Source of the DNA: Phenylobacterium sp. Root1290
GTDB taxonomy: Bacteria; Pseudomonadota; Alphaproteobacteria; Caulobacterales; Caulobacteraceae
Direction of reading: 5' to 3'
Length of the DNA stretch: 64,000 nt
NCBI RefSeq assembly: GCF_001425305.1
Contig: NZ_LMEE01000001.1
Coordinates: 988,216-1,052,215, forward strand
This document shows, piece by piece, positions 8,112 to 16,921 of this stretch (positions within the stretch are counted from its first letter, which is position 1; each line of letters starts with the position of its first letter). The position numbers and the translations under genes are program-made. The notes below the pieces were generated by a model that saw nothing but the letters and a program-made list of their open reading frames with translations, did not search any database and was not told the origin of the DNA.

Positions 8112-8137
8112 GGGCTCAGAACGCCTGGGAGCCCGCC

Positions 8138-8482
8138 ATGAAACTCGTTGTCCTGCTGACCGCCGCCCTGCTTGCGCCAGCCGCCTATGCGCAGACTGCG
8201 CCAGGCCCGTTGGGCCTGACCGCCGAACAGCTCGACGACGCCGACCTGCTCGACCCCCAGGGGCGCGAGATCGGCGAGGTCGAGAACCTGATGCTGGGCG
8301 CGAACGGCGACGTGGTCGGGGTGATCGTCGAGATCGACCAGCGCACGCCCAAGCCCGACCGCCGCGTGGTGGTGGAGCTGTCGAGCCTGCGCGCTGTGCC
8401 CGATCCGACCGATCCGGGCGAGTTCAACGTCCAGTCCAGCCAAAGCCGCGAACAGCTTCTGGCCCTGCCCGAGGCCCGCTAG
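8138..8482 (+). CDS. Exported PRC-barrel domain protein
   Basis: A 114-residue protein with a signal peptide (MKLVVLLTAALLAPAAYA-QT) and one PRC-barrel domain. The pattern DLLDPQGREIGEVENLMLGANGDVVGVIVEI and the following VVVELSSL strand are typical. PRC barrels bind RNA or protein partners or stabilise envelope complexes; the role here is unknown. An EcfG-type promoter directly upstream suggests induction in stress or stationary phase. The stop codon overlaps that of the convergent MFS gene (CTAG). Confidence 0.88.
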   Translation: MKLVVLLTAALLAPAAYAQTAPGPLGLTAEQLDDADLLDPQGREIGEVENLMLGANGDVVGVIVEIDQRTPKPDRRVVVELSSLRAVPDPTDPGEFNVQSSQSREQLLALPEAR

Positions 8483-9753
8483 GCCAGCGCCGGGACCACC
8501 GCCATGCGGCGGCGGATCATCAGAGACGCGACCGCGGCGACCAGGGCCGCGACGCCGGCGAGGACGAACGCTTCGAGGTAGCGGCCCTGCGCGGCGCGGA
8601 TGACCCCGGCGGTGATCGCGGCGGTGGCCGCGCCGGCCTGATGGCCCGCGGCGATCCAGCCGAACACGATCGGACCGTCATGCTCGCCGAACGCCTCGGT
8701 GGAGAGCCGCACGGTCGGGGGCACGGTGGCGATCCAGTCAAGGCCGTAGAAGACCGCGAAGACGCCGAGCGCGACGATCGAGAAGTCGGTGAACGGCAGG
8801 ATCATCAGCGAGACGCCGCGCAGGCCGTAGTAGACGAACAGCAGCTTGCGCGGGTCGTAGCGGTCGGTGAGCCAGCCCGACAGTGTGGTCCCGATCAGGT
8901 CGAAGATCCCCATCACCGCCAGCAGGGTCGCTGCGCGGGTCTCAGGCAGGCCCTGGTCGGAGCACATGGCGATCATGTGCACGCCGATCAGGCCGTTGGT
9001 GGTGAGACCGCAGACGAAGAAGCCGCCGAACAGCAGCCAGAAGGTCCGGGTGCGCGCAGCCCGGAACAAAGCTCCGAACGCGCCGCGCAGGGCGCCGGCG
9101 GCAGGCGCTGGGGACGGCGGCGCGTACTCGCTCCCGGCGCCATAGGGCTTTTGGCCGATGGAGGCCGGGGTCTCGGGCAGCAGGAACCAGATGACCGGGG
9201 TCAGCACGGCCATGACCGCGGCGACCGCCAGCACCACCGGGCGCCAGCCGCCGGCCTCGGCCAAAGCCGCCATGCCGGGCAGGAAGATCAGCGAGCCCGT
9301 GGCCGCCGAGGCGCTGACCAGGCCCATCATCAGGCCGCGGCGCGTCACGAACCAGCGATTGACCACCGTCGCGCCCAGCACCATCGCCACCGCGCCGGAC
9401 CCCACGCCGCTGACCACGCCCCAGGTCGCGACATAGTGCCAAGGCTGCGTCATCAGCGAGGAGACGGCCGTCGAGGCCGCCATCACGGCCAGGGCGAGGG
9501 TCACCGTCCGGCGCACGCCGAACGACTGCATCAACGCCGCGGCGAAGGGCCCGGTCAGGCCATAGAGGAAGATGCCGACCGCGGCGGCCATCGAGATCGT
9601 GCCGCGGTCCCATTCGAAGGCCCGCTCCAGCGGCAGCATCAGCACGCCTGGCGCAGAGCGAAGGCCGGCCGCCGCCATCAGGGCGATGAACACCGCGCCC
9701 ACCGCCACGAAGGCGTAGTTCTGGCCAAAGGGCTTGGGGCGCGCTATCGTCAT
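8479..9753 (-). CDS. MFS transporter (monocarboxylate/oxalate-formate-like)
   Basis: A 424-residue major facilitator with about twelve membrane helices. The first half (RSAPGVLMLPLERAFEWDRGTIS, GVRRTVTLALAVMAAS, VVNRWFVTRRGLMMGLVSAS) resembles the OFA/monocarboxylate branch. The second half has WLTDRYDPRKLLFVYYGLRG, the loop 8-9 motif. The substrate is probably a small organic acid, which is inference from subfamily resemblance. It is divergent from a TetR regulator with 65 bases between the genes. Two related operator sequences lie there, one touching the start codon, so the TetR protein very likely represses it. Confidence 0.9.
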   Translation of the reverse strand: MTIARPKPFGQNYAFVAVGAVFIALMAAAGLRSAPGVLMLPLERAFEWDRGTISMAAAVGIFLYGLTGPFAAALMQSFGVRRTVTLALAVMAASTAVSSLMTQPWHYVATWGVVSGVGSGAVAMVLGATVVNRWFVTRRGLMMGLVSASAATGSLIFLPGMAALAEAGGWRPVVLAVAAVMAVLTPVIWFLLPETPASIGQKPYGAGSEYAPPSPAPAAGALRGAFGALFRAARTRTFWLLFGGFFVCGLTTNGLIGVHMIAMCSDQGLPETRAATLLAVMGIFDLIGTTLSGWLTDRYDPRKLLFVYYGLRGVSLMILPFTDFSIVALGVFAVFYGLDWIATVPPTVRLSTEAFGEHDGPIVFGWIAAGHQAGAATAAITAGVIRAAQGRYLEAFVLAGVAALVAAVASLMIRRRMAVVPALA

Positions 9754-9756
9754 GTT

Positions 9757-9770
9757 ACTGACCTGTAAGT
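9757..9770. promoter_or_regulatory. Candidate TetR operator 1
   Basis: ACTGACCTGTAAGT, three bases upstream of the MFS start codon. With the second site it shares the pattern AC-N2-AC-N2-GT-N2-GT, and the longer segments around both sites form an inverted repeat (13 of 15 bases match). Binding here would block translation start and transcription of the MFS gene. Confidence 0.55.
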
Positions 9771-9783
9771 TTCATCCCGATAT

Positions 9784-9797
9784 ACGTACCGGTCAGT
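9784..9797. promoter_or_regulatory. Candidate TetR operator 2
   Basis: ACGTACCGGTCAGT, 21 bases upstream of the tetR start. It has the ACCGGT core with outer AC/GT bases typical of TetR-family palindromes and lies 27 bases centre to centre from site 1, nearly 2.5 helical turns. Confidence 0.6.
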
Positions 9798-9818
9798 TAC
9801 ATCGTCAAGCAGACTTCC

Positions 9819-10400
9819 ATGGCCCAGCCCGACAAACCGCCCCAACGCGCCGCCGACAAGATCCGCGAGACCGCGCGCGAGCTGTTCTATCGCGACGGCA
9901 TCCGCGCCGTGGGCGTTGACGAGATCGTCGCCAAGGCGGGCGCGACCAAGCCGAGCCTCTACCGCACCTACAAATCCAAGGACGAGTTGGCCGCTGCGGT
10001 GCTGCGCGAGGGGGCGGCCACCTTCTGGAGCCGCTTCGATGCGGCGGTCGCCGCACATCCCGGGGATCCCCGGGCCCAGGTGCTGGCCTATCTCGAAGGC
10101 CTGTCCGAGCGCGCGCAGCAGAGCGAATACCGCGGCTGCCCGCTGAGCAATGCGGCCGTGGAATATCCGGAACACGGCCACCCAGCCCGTACGACCGCCC
10201 AGGACCACAAGGCCGAGGTGCGCGAACGGCTGCGGGCGATGGCTGCGGAGATGGGCGCCGACGATGCGAACGGCCTGGCCGACGCGCTGCTGCTGCTGCT
10301 GGAGGGCGCGTTCCTGACCACCCAACTGTTCGACCAGGATCGCCCGTCGACGGAGGTGGCCCGCGCCGCCGCCAGGCTGATCGACGCCTATACGCGTTAG
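9819..10400 (+). CDS. TetR-family transcriptional regulator
   Basis: A 193-residue regulator with the canonical N-terminal helix-turn-helix (about 10-57): KIRETARELFYRDGIRAVGVDEIVAKAGATKPSLYRTYKSKDEL. The C-terminal ligand domain (about 75-190) carries a RGCPLSNAAVEYPEHGHPA motif shared by a common TetR subfamily. It is divergent from the MFS transporter gene and likely represses both through the two operators between them, with induction by the transported compound or an analogue. The ligand is unknown. Confidence 0.93.
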   Translation: MAQPDKPPQRAADKIRETARELFYRDGIRAVGVDEIVAKAGATKPSLYRTYKSKDELAAAVLREGAATFWSRFDAAVAAHPGDPRAQVLAYLEGLSERAQQSEYRGCPLSNAAVEYPEHGHPARTTAQDHKAEVRERLRAMAAEMGADDANGLADALLLLLEGAFLTTQLFDQDRPSTEVARAAARLIDAYTR

Positions 10401-10416
10401 TCGGCGCCGCGCCCCT

Positions 10417-10430
10417 GCGCCACGTGGCGC
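10417..10430. repeat. 14-base perfect palindrome GCGCCACGTGGCGC
   Basis: A loopless palindrome with a CACGTG core in the 59-base gap between the TetR stop and the histidine kinase start. It may be an operator for the kinase gene. As RNA it could only form a hairpin with a strained loop, so a DNA-binding role is more plausible. No other copy was noticed. Confidence 0.35.
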
Positions 10431-10459
10431 TGAGCGCATTCACGCACTAGGGTCTGCGG

Positions 10460-11665
10460 ATGTCGCTCAACTCCCTTGGCGAGGCCCCCTCGCCCCCGCG
10501 CCCGTCGCTGCCCAGGGAGGTCGCCGCCGTCGCCCGCCTCGACGCCGTGCAATCCATCCTGGAGGTCTGCCTGCGGGTGACCGGGATGGGATACGGCGTC
10601 ATCGCCCATGTCACCGAGGAGCGCTGGCTGGCCTGCGCGGTTCTCGACGAGATCGACTTCGGCCTCGGGGTCGGCGGCGAACTGCCGATCAAGTCGACGC
10701 TGTGCAACGAGGTCCGGCAGCGCCGTGAGGTGATCGCCTTCGACCACGCCTCGAACGACCCGACATGGCATGACCACCACACGCCCAAGGCCTATGGCCT
10801 GGAAAGCTACATCGCCGTGCCGATCGTCCTGGCCGACGGCGAGGTGTTCGGAACGCTGTGCGCCATCGACCCGCGCCCTGCGCCGGCGTCGAAGCCCTCG
10901 ACCATCAAGATGTTCGAACTCTTCGCGCAGATGATCGCCGCGCAGATGTCGAGCCAGCGCGCCCTCGCGGCCACGCAGGTCGCCTTGATGGACGCCCAGG
11001 CGACCGCGGAACTGCGCGACCAGTTCATCGCCGTGCTGGGCCATGACCTGCGCAACCCGCTGGCGTCGATCGAAGCAGGCGCGAGCCTGCTCGAGCGGCG
11101 CGCGACCGGCCAGGACGTACCGCGCATCCTGGTCGAGATGAAGCGTTCGACGGCGCGCATGGGCCGGCTGATCAACGACGTGCTCGACTTCGCCCGGGGA
11201 CGGCTTGGCGGCGGCATGGTGGCCGTGCGTCGCCCAGCCGACCTGTCCGCCGTGCTGCCGCAGGTGGTCCGCGAACTGCAGCTCGCCCATCCAGAACGGA
11301 AGATCGAGGACCAGATCGAGGTCGGCGACCTGGTGAACTGCGATCCCGACCGGATCGCGCAGCTGGCTTCCAACCTGCTCGCCAACGCCCTGGCGCATGG
11401 CGATCCGGCCGTTCCGGTGCGGATCACGGCGGAAATCGAGGGCGACACGTTCCTGCTCTCGGTGAGGAACGGCGGCGCCCTGACCCCCGAGATCAAGGCG
11501 CGACTGTTCCGGCCGTTCAGCCGCGCGCACAGCGGCGAGATCCGCGATGGGTTGGGCCTGGGCCTCTACATCGCCCGAGAGATCGCCCACGCCCACGATG
11601 GCGCGCTGACGGCGCATTCCGGGGCCGGCTACATCCAGTTCGAGCTTCGGATGCCGCTCGTCTAG
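10460..11665 (+). CDS. GAF-domain sensor histidine kinase (cytosolic)
   Basis: A 401-residue kinase with a GAF domain (about 28-165), a dimerisation and phosphoacceptor segment (GHDLRNPLAS, His195) and an ATPase domain with N-box NLLANALAHGD and G-box GLGLYIAREIA. No membrane segments are visible, so it should sense a cytosolic ligand or redox signal. The GAF sequence resembles those in free-living stress kinases rather than phytochromes. No response regulator is encoded next to it, so it is an orphan kinase. It lies 59 bases after tetR, behind a CACGTG palindrome, and four bases from the convergent amidohydrolase stop. Confidence 0.92.
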   Translation: MSLNSLGEAPSPPRPSLPREVAAVARLDAVQSILEVCLRVTGMGYGVIAHVTEERWLACAVLDEIDFGLGVGGELPIKSTLCNEVRQRREVIAFDHASNDPTWHDHHTPKAYGLESYIAVPIVLADGEVFGTLCAIDPRPAPASKPSTIKMFELFAQMIAAQMSSQRALAATQVALMDAQATAELRDQFIAVLGHDLRNPLASIEAGASLLERRATGQDVPRILVEMKRSTARMGRLINDVLDFARGRLGGGMVAVRRPADLSAVLPQVVRELQLAHPERKIEDQIEVGDLVNCDPDRIAQLASNLLANALAHGDPAVPVRITAEIEGDTFLLSVRNGGALTPEIKARLFRPFSRAHSGEIRDGLGLGLYIAREIAHAHDGALTAHSGAGYIQFELRMPLV

Positions 11666-11669
11666 GCTC

Positions 11670-13319
11670 TCACGGCTTGGCCGCGTCATAGACGACCTTG
11701 CCGCCGACGATGGTCATCACCGCGTGGGCCTGGGCGATGTCGGCGAACGGGGCGGTCATCAGGTCGACCGAGAACACCGAGACATCAGCCGGGCGCCCCG
11801 GCGCCAGGCGGCCAAGGTCGTTCTCGCGGAAGCCGGCATAGGCCGTCCCACGGGTCAGCATGTCCAGCGCCTGGGCGCGGGTGACCGCCTCGTCCAGATG
11901 CCAGTCGGAACCGGCGAAGCCCTTCAGGTCGTGGCGGTAAGCGGCGGCGTAGAACTCCACCAGCGGGTCGCCCTTCTCGACCGGCGCGTCCGAGCCGCCG
12001 GCGACCACGGCGCCGGACTTCAGCAGGCTCTCCCAGGCATAGGCGCCCTTCAGCCGTTCCGGCCCCAGGCGAGCCGGCGCGAAATAGAGGTCACCGATCG
12101 CGTGCGACGGCTGCATCGAGGCGACGACGCCCATCTGCGCAAAGCGCGGCAGGTCTTCCGGGGCGAGGATCTGGGCGTGCTCGACGCGCCAGCGCGCGGC
12201 CTTGAGCGCCGCGGGATCGTCGGCAAAGGCCTGCTGGTAGGCGTCCAGGATGACGCGGTTGCCGCGGTCGCCGATGGCGTGGACGGCGATCTGGGCGCCC
12301 GACTTGCGCGCCTTGGCCAGGATGGCGTCGATGGTCTCGCGCGGGGTGACGATCAGGCCCGTCCCCTCGGCGTCGGCATAGGGCGCCAGCAGCGCCGCGC
12401 CGCGCGATCCCAGCGCGCCGTCCATGAACAGCTTCACGCCCCGCACCCGGACCAGGCCGGAGGCGTCCTGCGAGGGACCGTCCCTGAGCACCGCTTCGGC
12501 GTCCGCCTGGGACATGTAGTTGTCGATGCGGATAGGCAGCTCGCCGCGAGCCGCCAGCGCCTGCTGGATGGCCACCTCCCGCGTCCCCACGCTCATGTCG
12601 TGCAGGCCGGTCCAGCCGCGGGCGGCGTAGACCTGCGCGCCGCGCTTGACCGCTTCGGCCTCTGCTTCGGGGCTGGGCGGCGGCGTCTTGGCGCGCACCA
12701 GCCCCATGGCGTTGTCGATCAGCATGCCGGTCGGCTCGCCCGCCGCGTCCTTCAGGATCTGCCCGCCGGCCGGGGCGGCGGTGTCGCGCCGCACGCCGGC
12801 CAGGGTCAGCATCGCCGAGTTGGCGACCAGGGCGTGGCCGTCGGCGCGGGTCAGCACGACCGGGCGATCGGGCACGGCGCGGTCCAGGTCGGCGCGGGTC
12901 GGGAAGCGCTTCTCGGGCCAGTGCGTTTCGATCCAGCCGCGACCGACGATGGCGTCCGAGCCCGGATTGGCGGCGGTCCACGCCTTCAGCCGCTCGACCA
13001 GCGCCTCGATCGACGGCGTCCCCTCCAGGCTGAGCGTCATCTCGCGGAAGCCGATTCCAGAGAGGTGGGCGTGGGCGTCGACAAAGCCGGGATAGGCGGC
13101 AGCGCCCTTCAGGTCGACGTCCCGGGCGCCTGGCGCGGCGGCGCGCGCCTGCGCCAACGGCCCCGCGAAGGCGACCTTGCCGTCCTTGATCGCCAGCGCC
13201 TCGACCTTGGCCTCGCCGGTGTAGATCGGACCGCCGTGGATCAGCAGGTCCTGGGCGCCGGCCGGAGCCGCAAGGGCCAGGCCCGCCGCCAGGGCCAGGA
13301 AGTTCAGAGCCGTGCGCAT
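11670..13319 (-). CDS. Exported YtcJ-like metal-dependent amidohydrolase
   Basis: A 549-residue amidohydrolase-3 family protein with a signal peptide (MRTALNFLALAAGLALAAPAGA). The metal-binding H83-A-H85 lies in YPGFVDAHAHLSG, and further ligands appear in VHAIGDRGNR and ASMQPSHAI, with the catalytic Asp in GGSDAPVEKGDPL. Related proteins hydrolyse N-substituted amino acids or formamides, but specificity is not predictable. The gene faces a GT-C-like gene across a 126-base divergent region. A second exported amidohydrolase of another subfamily is encoded at 16922-18274, so the organism invests in periplasmic amide hydrolysis. Confidence 0.9.
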   Translation of the reverse strand: MRTALNFLALAAGLALAAPAGAQDLLIHGGPIYTGEAKVEALAIKDGKVAFAGPLAQARAAAPGARDVDLKGAAAYPGFVDAHAHLSGIGFREMTLSLEGTPSIEALVERLKAWTAANPGSDAIVGRGWIETHWPEKRFPTRADLDRAVPDRPVVLTRADGHALVANSAMLTLAGVRRDTAAPAGGQILKDAAGEPTGMLIDNAMGLVRAKTPPPSPEAEAEAVKRGAQVYAARGWTGLHDMSVGTREVAIQQALAARGELPIRIDNYMSQADAEAVLRDGPSQDASGLVRVRGVKLFMDGALGSRGAALLAPYADAEGTGLIVTPRETIDAILAKARKSGAQIAVHAIGDRGNRVILDAYQQAFADDPAALKAARWRVEHAQILAPEDLPRFAQMGVVASMQPSHAIGDLYFAPARLGPERLKGAYAWESLLKSGAVVAGGSDAPVEKGDPLVEFYAAAYRHDLKGFAGSDWHLDEAVTRAQALDMLTRGTAYAGFRENDLGRLAPGRPADVSVFSVDLMTAPFADIAQAHAVMTIVGGKVVYDAAKP

Positions 13320-13445
13320 GTATTCCCCCGCCGCCTTGAGTCGTTAGGGTCCATTGATCGACGATCCCGCCGCCGTCGCAAACCGCGAAGATCAATCGCG
13401 CCAAGCGCTATGGTCACCTGCCCACGGACTCGCCACAGTGCAGGT

Positions 13446-15191
13446 ATGACTCGGGGGGATGCAGCACGGCCTTCATGGCTGGGGGCGCGGGCCGGCTACG
13501 TGCTGTTGGCCCTGGCGGCCGCGGTCATCGCACTGGTCTATGCCGACCGCGTGCTGCTGGACCTGCCGCTCTATGTGGGCGCCGAGACCTCGCACCTTGT
13601 GCATGCGCTCTACGGCAAGACCCTGGCCGCACGCCCGGACCTGCTGCCGCAGGCGCAGAACCTGGGCGACACCCTCTTTGGCCTCATCATCCGCGCCCTG
13701 ACCTATGCGACCCAGAACCTGCTGCCATGGCTGCGGATCCTGAGCGCCGCCGCCTATTTCGGCGGCCTGGCCCTGGTGCTGGCCAGCGTGCGGCCGAGCC
13801 TGGACCGCGACTCCGCCATCGGCGTGCTCATCCTGGCCCTCGCCTACCCCTATTACCGCTTCGCCGCGGCCGCCCTGCCCGACGGCTGGTACATCGGGCT
13901 GCTGGGCGCGGCGGTCTTCGCGACGGCCAGGCTCTATGGCGCGCGGCCGTTGGCGCACGCGGCGCTGGCTGGGGCCCTGGTCGGCGCCATGACGATGCTG
14001 AAGCCGCAGGGACCTGCGGTCGGCTTCGCCTTCCTGGCGCTGGCCGTCGTCGACCTGTTGCTGGGCCGGCGAGATTTCAGGATCTTCCTCGGGCGGGTGC
14101 TGACGCTGGTCGCCGCCTTCCTGCTGAGCATCAATCTGCTGCAGCTGGCCGCGAACCAGGCCGCCGCCGGGCCGCTGGGCTTTCACCTGGACCATCGCTA
14201 CGGCGCGCTGCTGACGGGTGCGGCGACGCCCGATGGCTGGGTCACCGGGGCCCGCGCGCTGGTCGCCATGGTCTCGGCCAGCGTCATGCTGGCGGCGGTT
14301 CCGGGGCTGACTGGACTGCTGCGCGTGGAGATGCGCTGGCGGTGGCATCGCAGCCGGGGGCGGTTCTTCCTGGCCCCGCACGAAACGACCTTCCTGCTGG
14401 TGCTGCTTACCCTTGTCGCCACCCTGGCCCTGACCGCGCTGCTGGCCGCGGGCGAGGCGGCCGATCCCAGCCGGATCTGGGGCCGCCAGTTCGAGGCGCT
14501 GATCCCGCTGCTATGGCTGAGCGCCGCGCCATTCATCGGCGAGTTCGACCGGGCGGGCGGCCGCTGGTGGCGCATGGCGATGGGCGCGGCGCCGGTGGTC
14601 GGCATGGCCGGGCTGGCCGCGTGCCTGGCGGGCGGATTGGTCCCGCGGGCTTGGGACGCCGCGGCGCTGAGCGCCTTCGCCCTGGATCAACCTGTGACCG
14701 CCGGCCTGGCGGCGCTGGCCATCATCGCAGCCGGCGCGGCCACCGCCTTTGGCCGCTGGACCGTGCAGACCATCTGGCTCGGCGCCTTCGCGGCGCTGGC
14801 AGTGCTGTCCACGGCGCTGGACGTCCAGTGGGAGCGCGGCGGCGCGGCGGCGCGGCGGGCGATGGGCGACGAACTGACGGCGGCGGCGATCATCGTCGCG
14901 CAGCGGCCAGGCGGCGTGGCCATCGTCGCCAGGGAACCGATTCCGGCGCGCCTGGCCTATTGGCGGCTGCGGGCCCGGCCGATCACCGTCCTGGCCAAAC
15001 CCAACGCGGCCGCCCTGGGCGAAATCGACACGGTCGTCGCCATCCGCTCGCGGGCGCCGGGCGCCGAATGGAGAGCGGCTTTCCGAGGTCGGGAGTTGAC
15101 CGTCTATACCCGTCAAACGGGGCTCGCGGGCGCGCCGCGCGCATCGGTCGCGGGCGGTGGAGGTCTTCTGTCCGGGCCAGGAAGCGGCTAA
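13446..15191 (+). CDS. Multi-spanning membrane protein, GT-C glycosyltransferase-like
   Basis: A 581-residue integral membrane protein with about ten to twelve helices and a soluble C-terminal part (about 485-580). The first luminal loop (LLDLPLYVGAETSHLVHALYG) and later LPDGWYIGLLG and MLKPQGPAVGFAF segments resemble polyprenol-dependent GT-C enzymes. A clear DD or DE catalytic motif is not obvious in the first loop, so the activity is a guess. The start at 13446 is chosen for the hydrophobic helix that follows within 20 residues; ATG 13410 is an alternative. It may extend lipid-linked glycans for envelope polysaccharides. Codon use is as in its neighbours. Confidence 0.65.
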   Translation: MTRGDAARPSWLGARAGYVLLALAAAVIALVYADRVLLDLPLYVGAETSHLVHALYGKTLAARPDLLPQAQNLGDTLFGLIIRALTYATQNLLPWLRILSAAAYFGGLALVLASVRPSLDRDSAIGVLILALAYPYYRFAAAALPDGWYIGLLGAAVFATARLYGARPLAHAALAGALVGAMTMLKPQGPAVGFAFLALAVVDLLLGRRDFRIFLGRVLTLVAAFLLSINLLQLAANQAAAGPLGFHLDHRYGALLTGAATPDGWVTGARALVAMVSASVMLAAVPGLTGLLRVEMRWRWHRSRGRFFLAPHETTFLLVLLTLVATLALTALLAAGEAADPSRIWGRQFEALIPLLWLSAAPFIGEFDRAGGRWWRMAMGAAPVVGMAGLAACLAGGLVPRAWDAAALSAFALDQPVTAGLAALAIIAAGAATAFGRWTVQTIWLGAFAALAVLSTALDVQWERGGAAARRAMGDELTAAAIIVAQRPGGVAIVAREPIPARLAYWRLRARPITVLAKPNAAALGEIDTVVAIRSRAPGAEWRAAFRGRELTVYTRQTGLAGAPRASVAGGGGLLSGPGSG

Positions 15192-15249
15192 GAGCGCGCA
15201 GAATCATCGCGCCGCCGCGGTCGCGACCAGTAGAGACACGGACGGACAG

Positions 15250-15894
15250 ATGCTGACCTGGTTCCAGGCCTTGATGCCTAAGGAATTGAAATTCTTCGAC
15301 CTCTTCAGCGCCCACGCCGAGAAGTTGGTGGAGGGCGCGACCGCTCTGCGCGAAGTCCTTCACGGCGGCGACGGCGTCGCCGAGGCCTGCGCCCGCGTCG
15401 TGGCGCACGAGGACGCCGCCGACGCGATCACCCGCGAGGTCCTGTTGAACGTGCGCCGCTCGTTCATCACCCCGTTCGACCGCAGCGACATCCAGGACCT
15501 GATCACCTCGCTCGACGACGCCATCGACCAGATGCACAAGACGGTGAAGGTGGTGACCCTGTTCGAACTGCGTGAGTTCGAAGACCCGATGCGGGAAATG
15601 GCCGACATCATCGTCGAGGCCGCCGTGCTCACCCGCGAGGCCGTCGGCCTGCTCAGCAACATGCGCCAGAACGTGACGCGGCTGAGCCAGCTGACCGAGC
15701 AGATCACCCATATCGAGGACCGCTCGGACGCGATCTACGACGCGGGCCGCAAGGCGCTGTTCCTGGCCCATCGCCATGACGACCCGATGGCCTTCGTCGT
15801 CGGCGTGGACGTCTACAGCCACCTGGAAAAGGTCATGGACCGCTTCGAGGACGTGGCGAACCGCATCAGCGGCATCGTGATCGAGCAGGTCTAG
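15250..15894 (+). CDS. DUF47 / PhoU-like phosphate transport accessory protein
   Basis: A 214-residue all-helical protein of the DUF47 (TIGR00153) family, distantly related to PhoU. The start MLTWFQALMPKELKFFDLFSAHAEKLVEGA is typical, as is the later FELREFEDPMREMADIIVEA and HIEDRSDAIYD. These proteins accompany Pit transporters and are thought to gate or regulate phosphate uptake at the membrane. The pit gene follows four bases after its stop codon, so the pair form an operon. The ATG at 15250 is used because upstream in-frame residues would overlap the preceding gene and lack homology. Confidence 0.92.
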   Translation: MLTWFQALMPKELKFFDLFSAHAEKLVEGATALREVLHGGDGVAEACARVVAHEDAADAITREVLLNVRRSFITPFDRSDIQDLITSLDDAIDQMHKTVKVVTLFELREFEDPMREMADIIVEAAVLTREAVGLLSNMRQNVTRLSQLTEQITHIEDRSDAIYDAGRKALFLAHRHDDPMAFVVGVDVYSHLEKVMDRFEDVANRISGIVIEQV

Positions 15895-15898
15895 CCGC

Positions 15899-16915
15899 GT
15901 GGAGCTCCTTACCGGCTACGGGCCGCTGCTGATCTTCCTGATCTTCGTGGCGCTCGCCTTCGACTTCCTGAACGGGCTCCACGACGCGGCCAACTCCATC
16001 GCGACCATCGTCGCGACGCGGGTGCTGCCGCCCTTCGCGGCGGTGGCCTGGGCGGCGTTCTTCAACTTCATCGCCTTCCTGTTCTTCGGCCTGCACGTGG
16101 CCAAGACGGTGGGCGCGGGCCTGGTGATGCCCGACCTGATCAGCGACGGACTGATCTTCTCGGCCTTGATCGGCGCGATCGGCTGGAACCTGTTGACCTG
16201 GTGGGCGGCGATCCCCTCGTCCTCCTCGCACGCCCTGATCGGCGGCCTGGTCGGCGCCGGCATCGCCAAGGCCGGGATGAGCGCCATCATGTGGGGCGGG
16301 CTCAGCAAGACCCTGTTCGCCATCGTGCTGTCGCCGGCGACCGGCTTCGTGCTGGCCCTGATCCTGGTGCTGATCGTCTCGTGGCTGTTCGTGCGATTGA
16401 CGCCGTTCGCGGTCGACGGGGTGTTCCGAAAGCTGCAGTTCGTCTCGGCCTCGCTCTATTCGCTGGGCCACGGCGGCAACGACGCCCAGAAGACCATGGG
16501 CATCATCGCCGCCCTGCTGATCGCCCACGGCATGGGCCCGGCCAGCGGCGAATTCCATGTGCCGCTATGGGTGGTGCTGTCCTGTCAGGCCGCGATGGGC
16601 CTGGGCACGCTGTTCGGCGGCTGGCGGATCGTCCACACCATGGGATCGCGGATCACCCGCCTGACCCCGATGCAGGGCTTCTGCGCCGAGACCGGCGGGG
16701 CGATCACCCTGTTCGCGGCCACCAGCCTGGGCGTGCCGGTGTCGACCACCCACACCATCACCGGCTCGATCGTCGGCGTCGGCGCGGCCAAGCGCGTCTC
16801 GGCCGTGCGCTGGGGCGTGGCCAAGGAGATCGTGACGGCCTGGGTCATCACCCTGCCTGCCGCCGCGATCATCAGCGCCATCACCTACTGGGCGGCCGGC
16901 CGCTTCATGGGCTGA
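15899..16915 (+). CDS. pit: Low-affinity inorganic phosphate transporter (Pit family)
   Basis: A 338-residue inner-membrane symporter of the PiT family (PF01384). Both inverted-repeat signatures are visible: FLNGLHDAANSIATIVATRVL near residue 20-40 and GHGGNDAQKTMGIIAA near 190-205. It takes up phosphate as a metal-phosphate complex with protons. The start is GTG at 15899, four bases after the DUF47 stop; no ATG is available before the first helix. The length is that of the short bacterial Pit group. Its stop is six bases from the convergent amidohydrolase gene. Confidence 0.94.
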   Translation: MELLTGYGPLLIFLIFVALAFDFLNGLHDAANSIATIVATRVLPPFAAVAWAAFFNFIAFLFFGLHVAKTVGAGLVMPDLISDGLIFSALIGAIGWNLLTWWAAIPSSSSHALIGGLVGAGIAKAGMSAIMWGGLSKTLFAIVLSPATGFVLALILVLIVSWLFVRLTPFAVDGVFRKLQFVSASLYSLGHGGNDAQKTMGIIAALLIAHGMGPASGEFHVPLWVVLSCQAAMGLGTLFGGWRIVHTMGSRITRLTPMQGFCAETGGAITLFAATSLGVPVSTTHTITGSIVGVGAAKRVSAVRWGVAKEIVTAWVITLPAAAIISAITYWAAGRFMG

Positions 16916-16921
16916 CGGACG

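Noticed and set aside
11724-13445. An upstream extension of the GT-C-like gene by 574 codons, antisense to the amidohydrolase.
   Set aside because: The membrane protein begins at 13446; the extension is the mirror of a real gene and has no homology.
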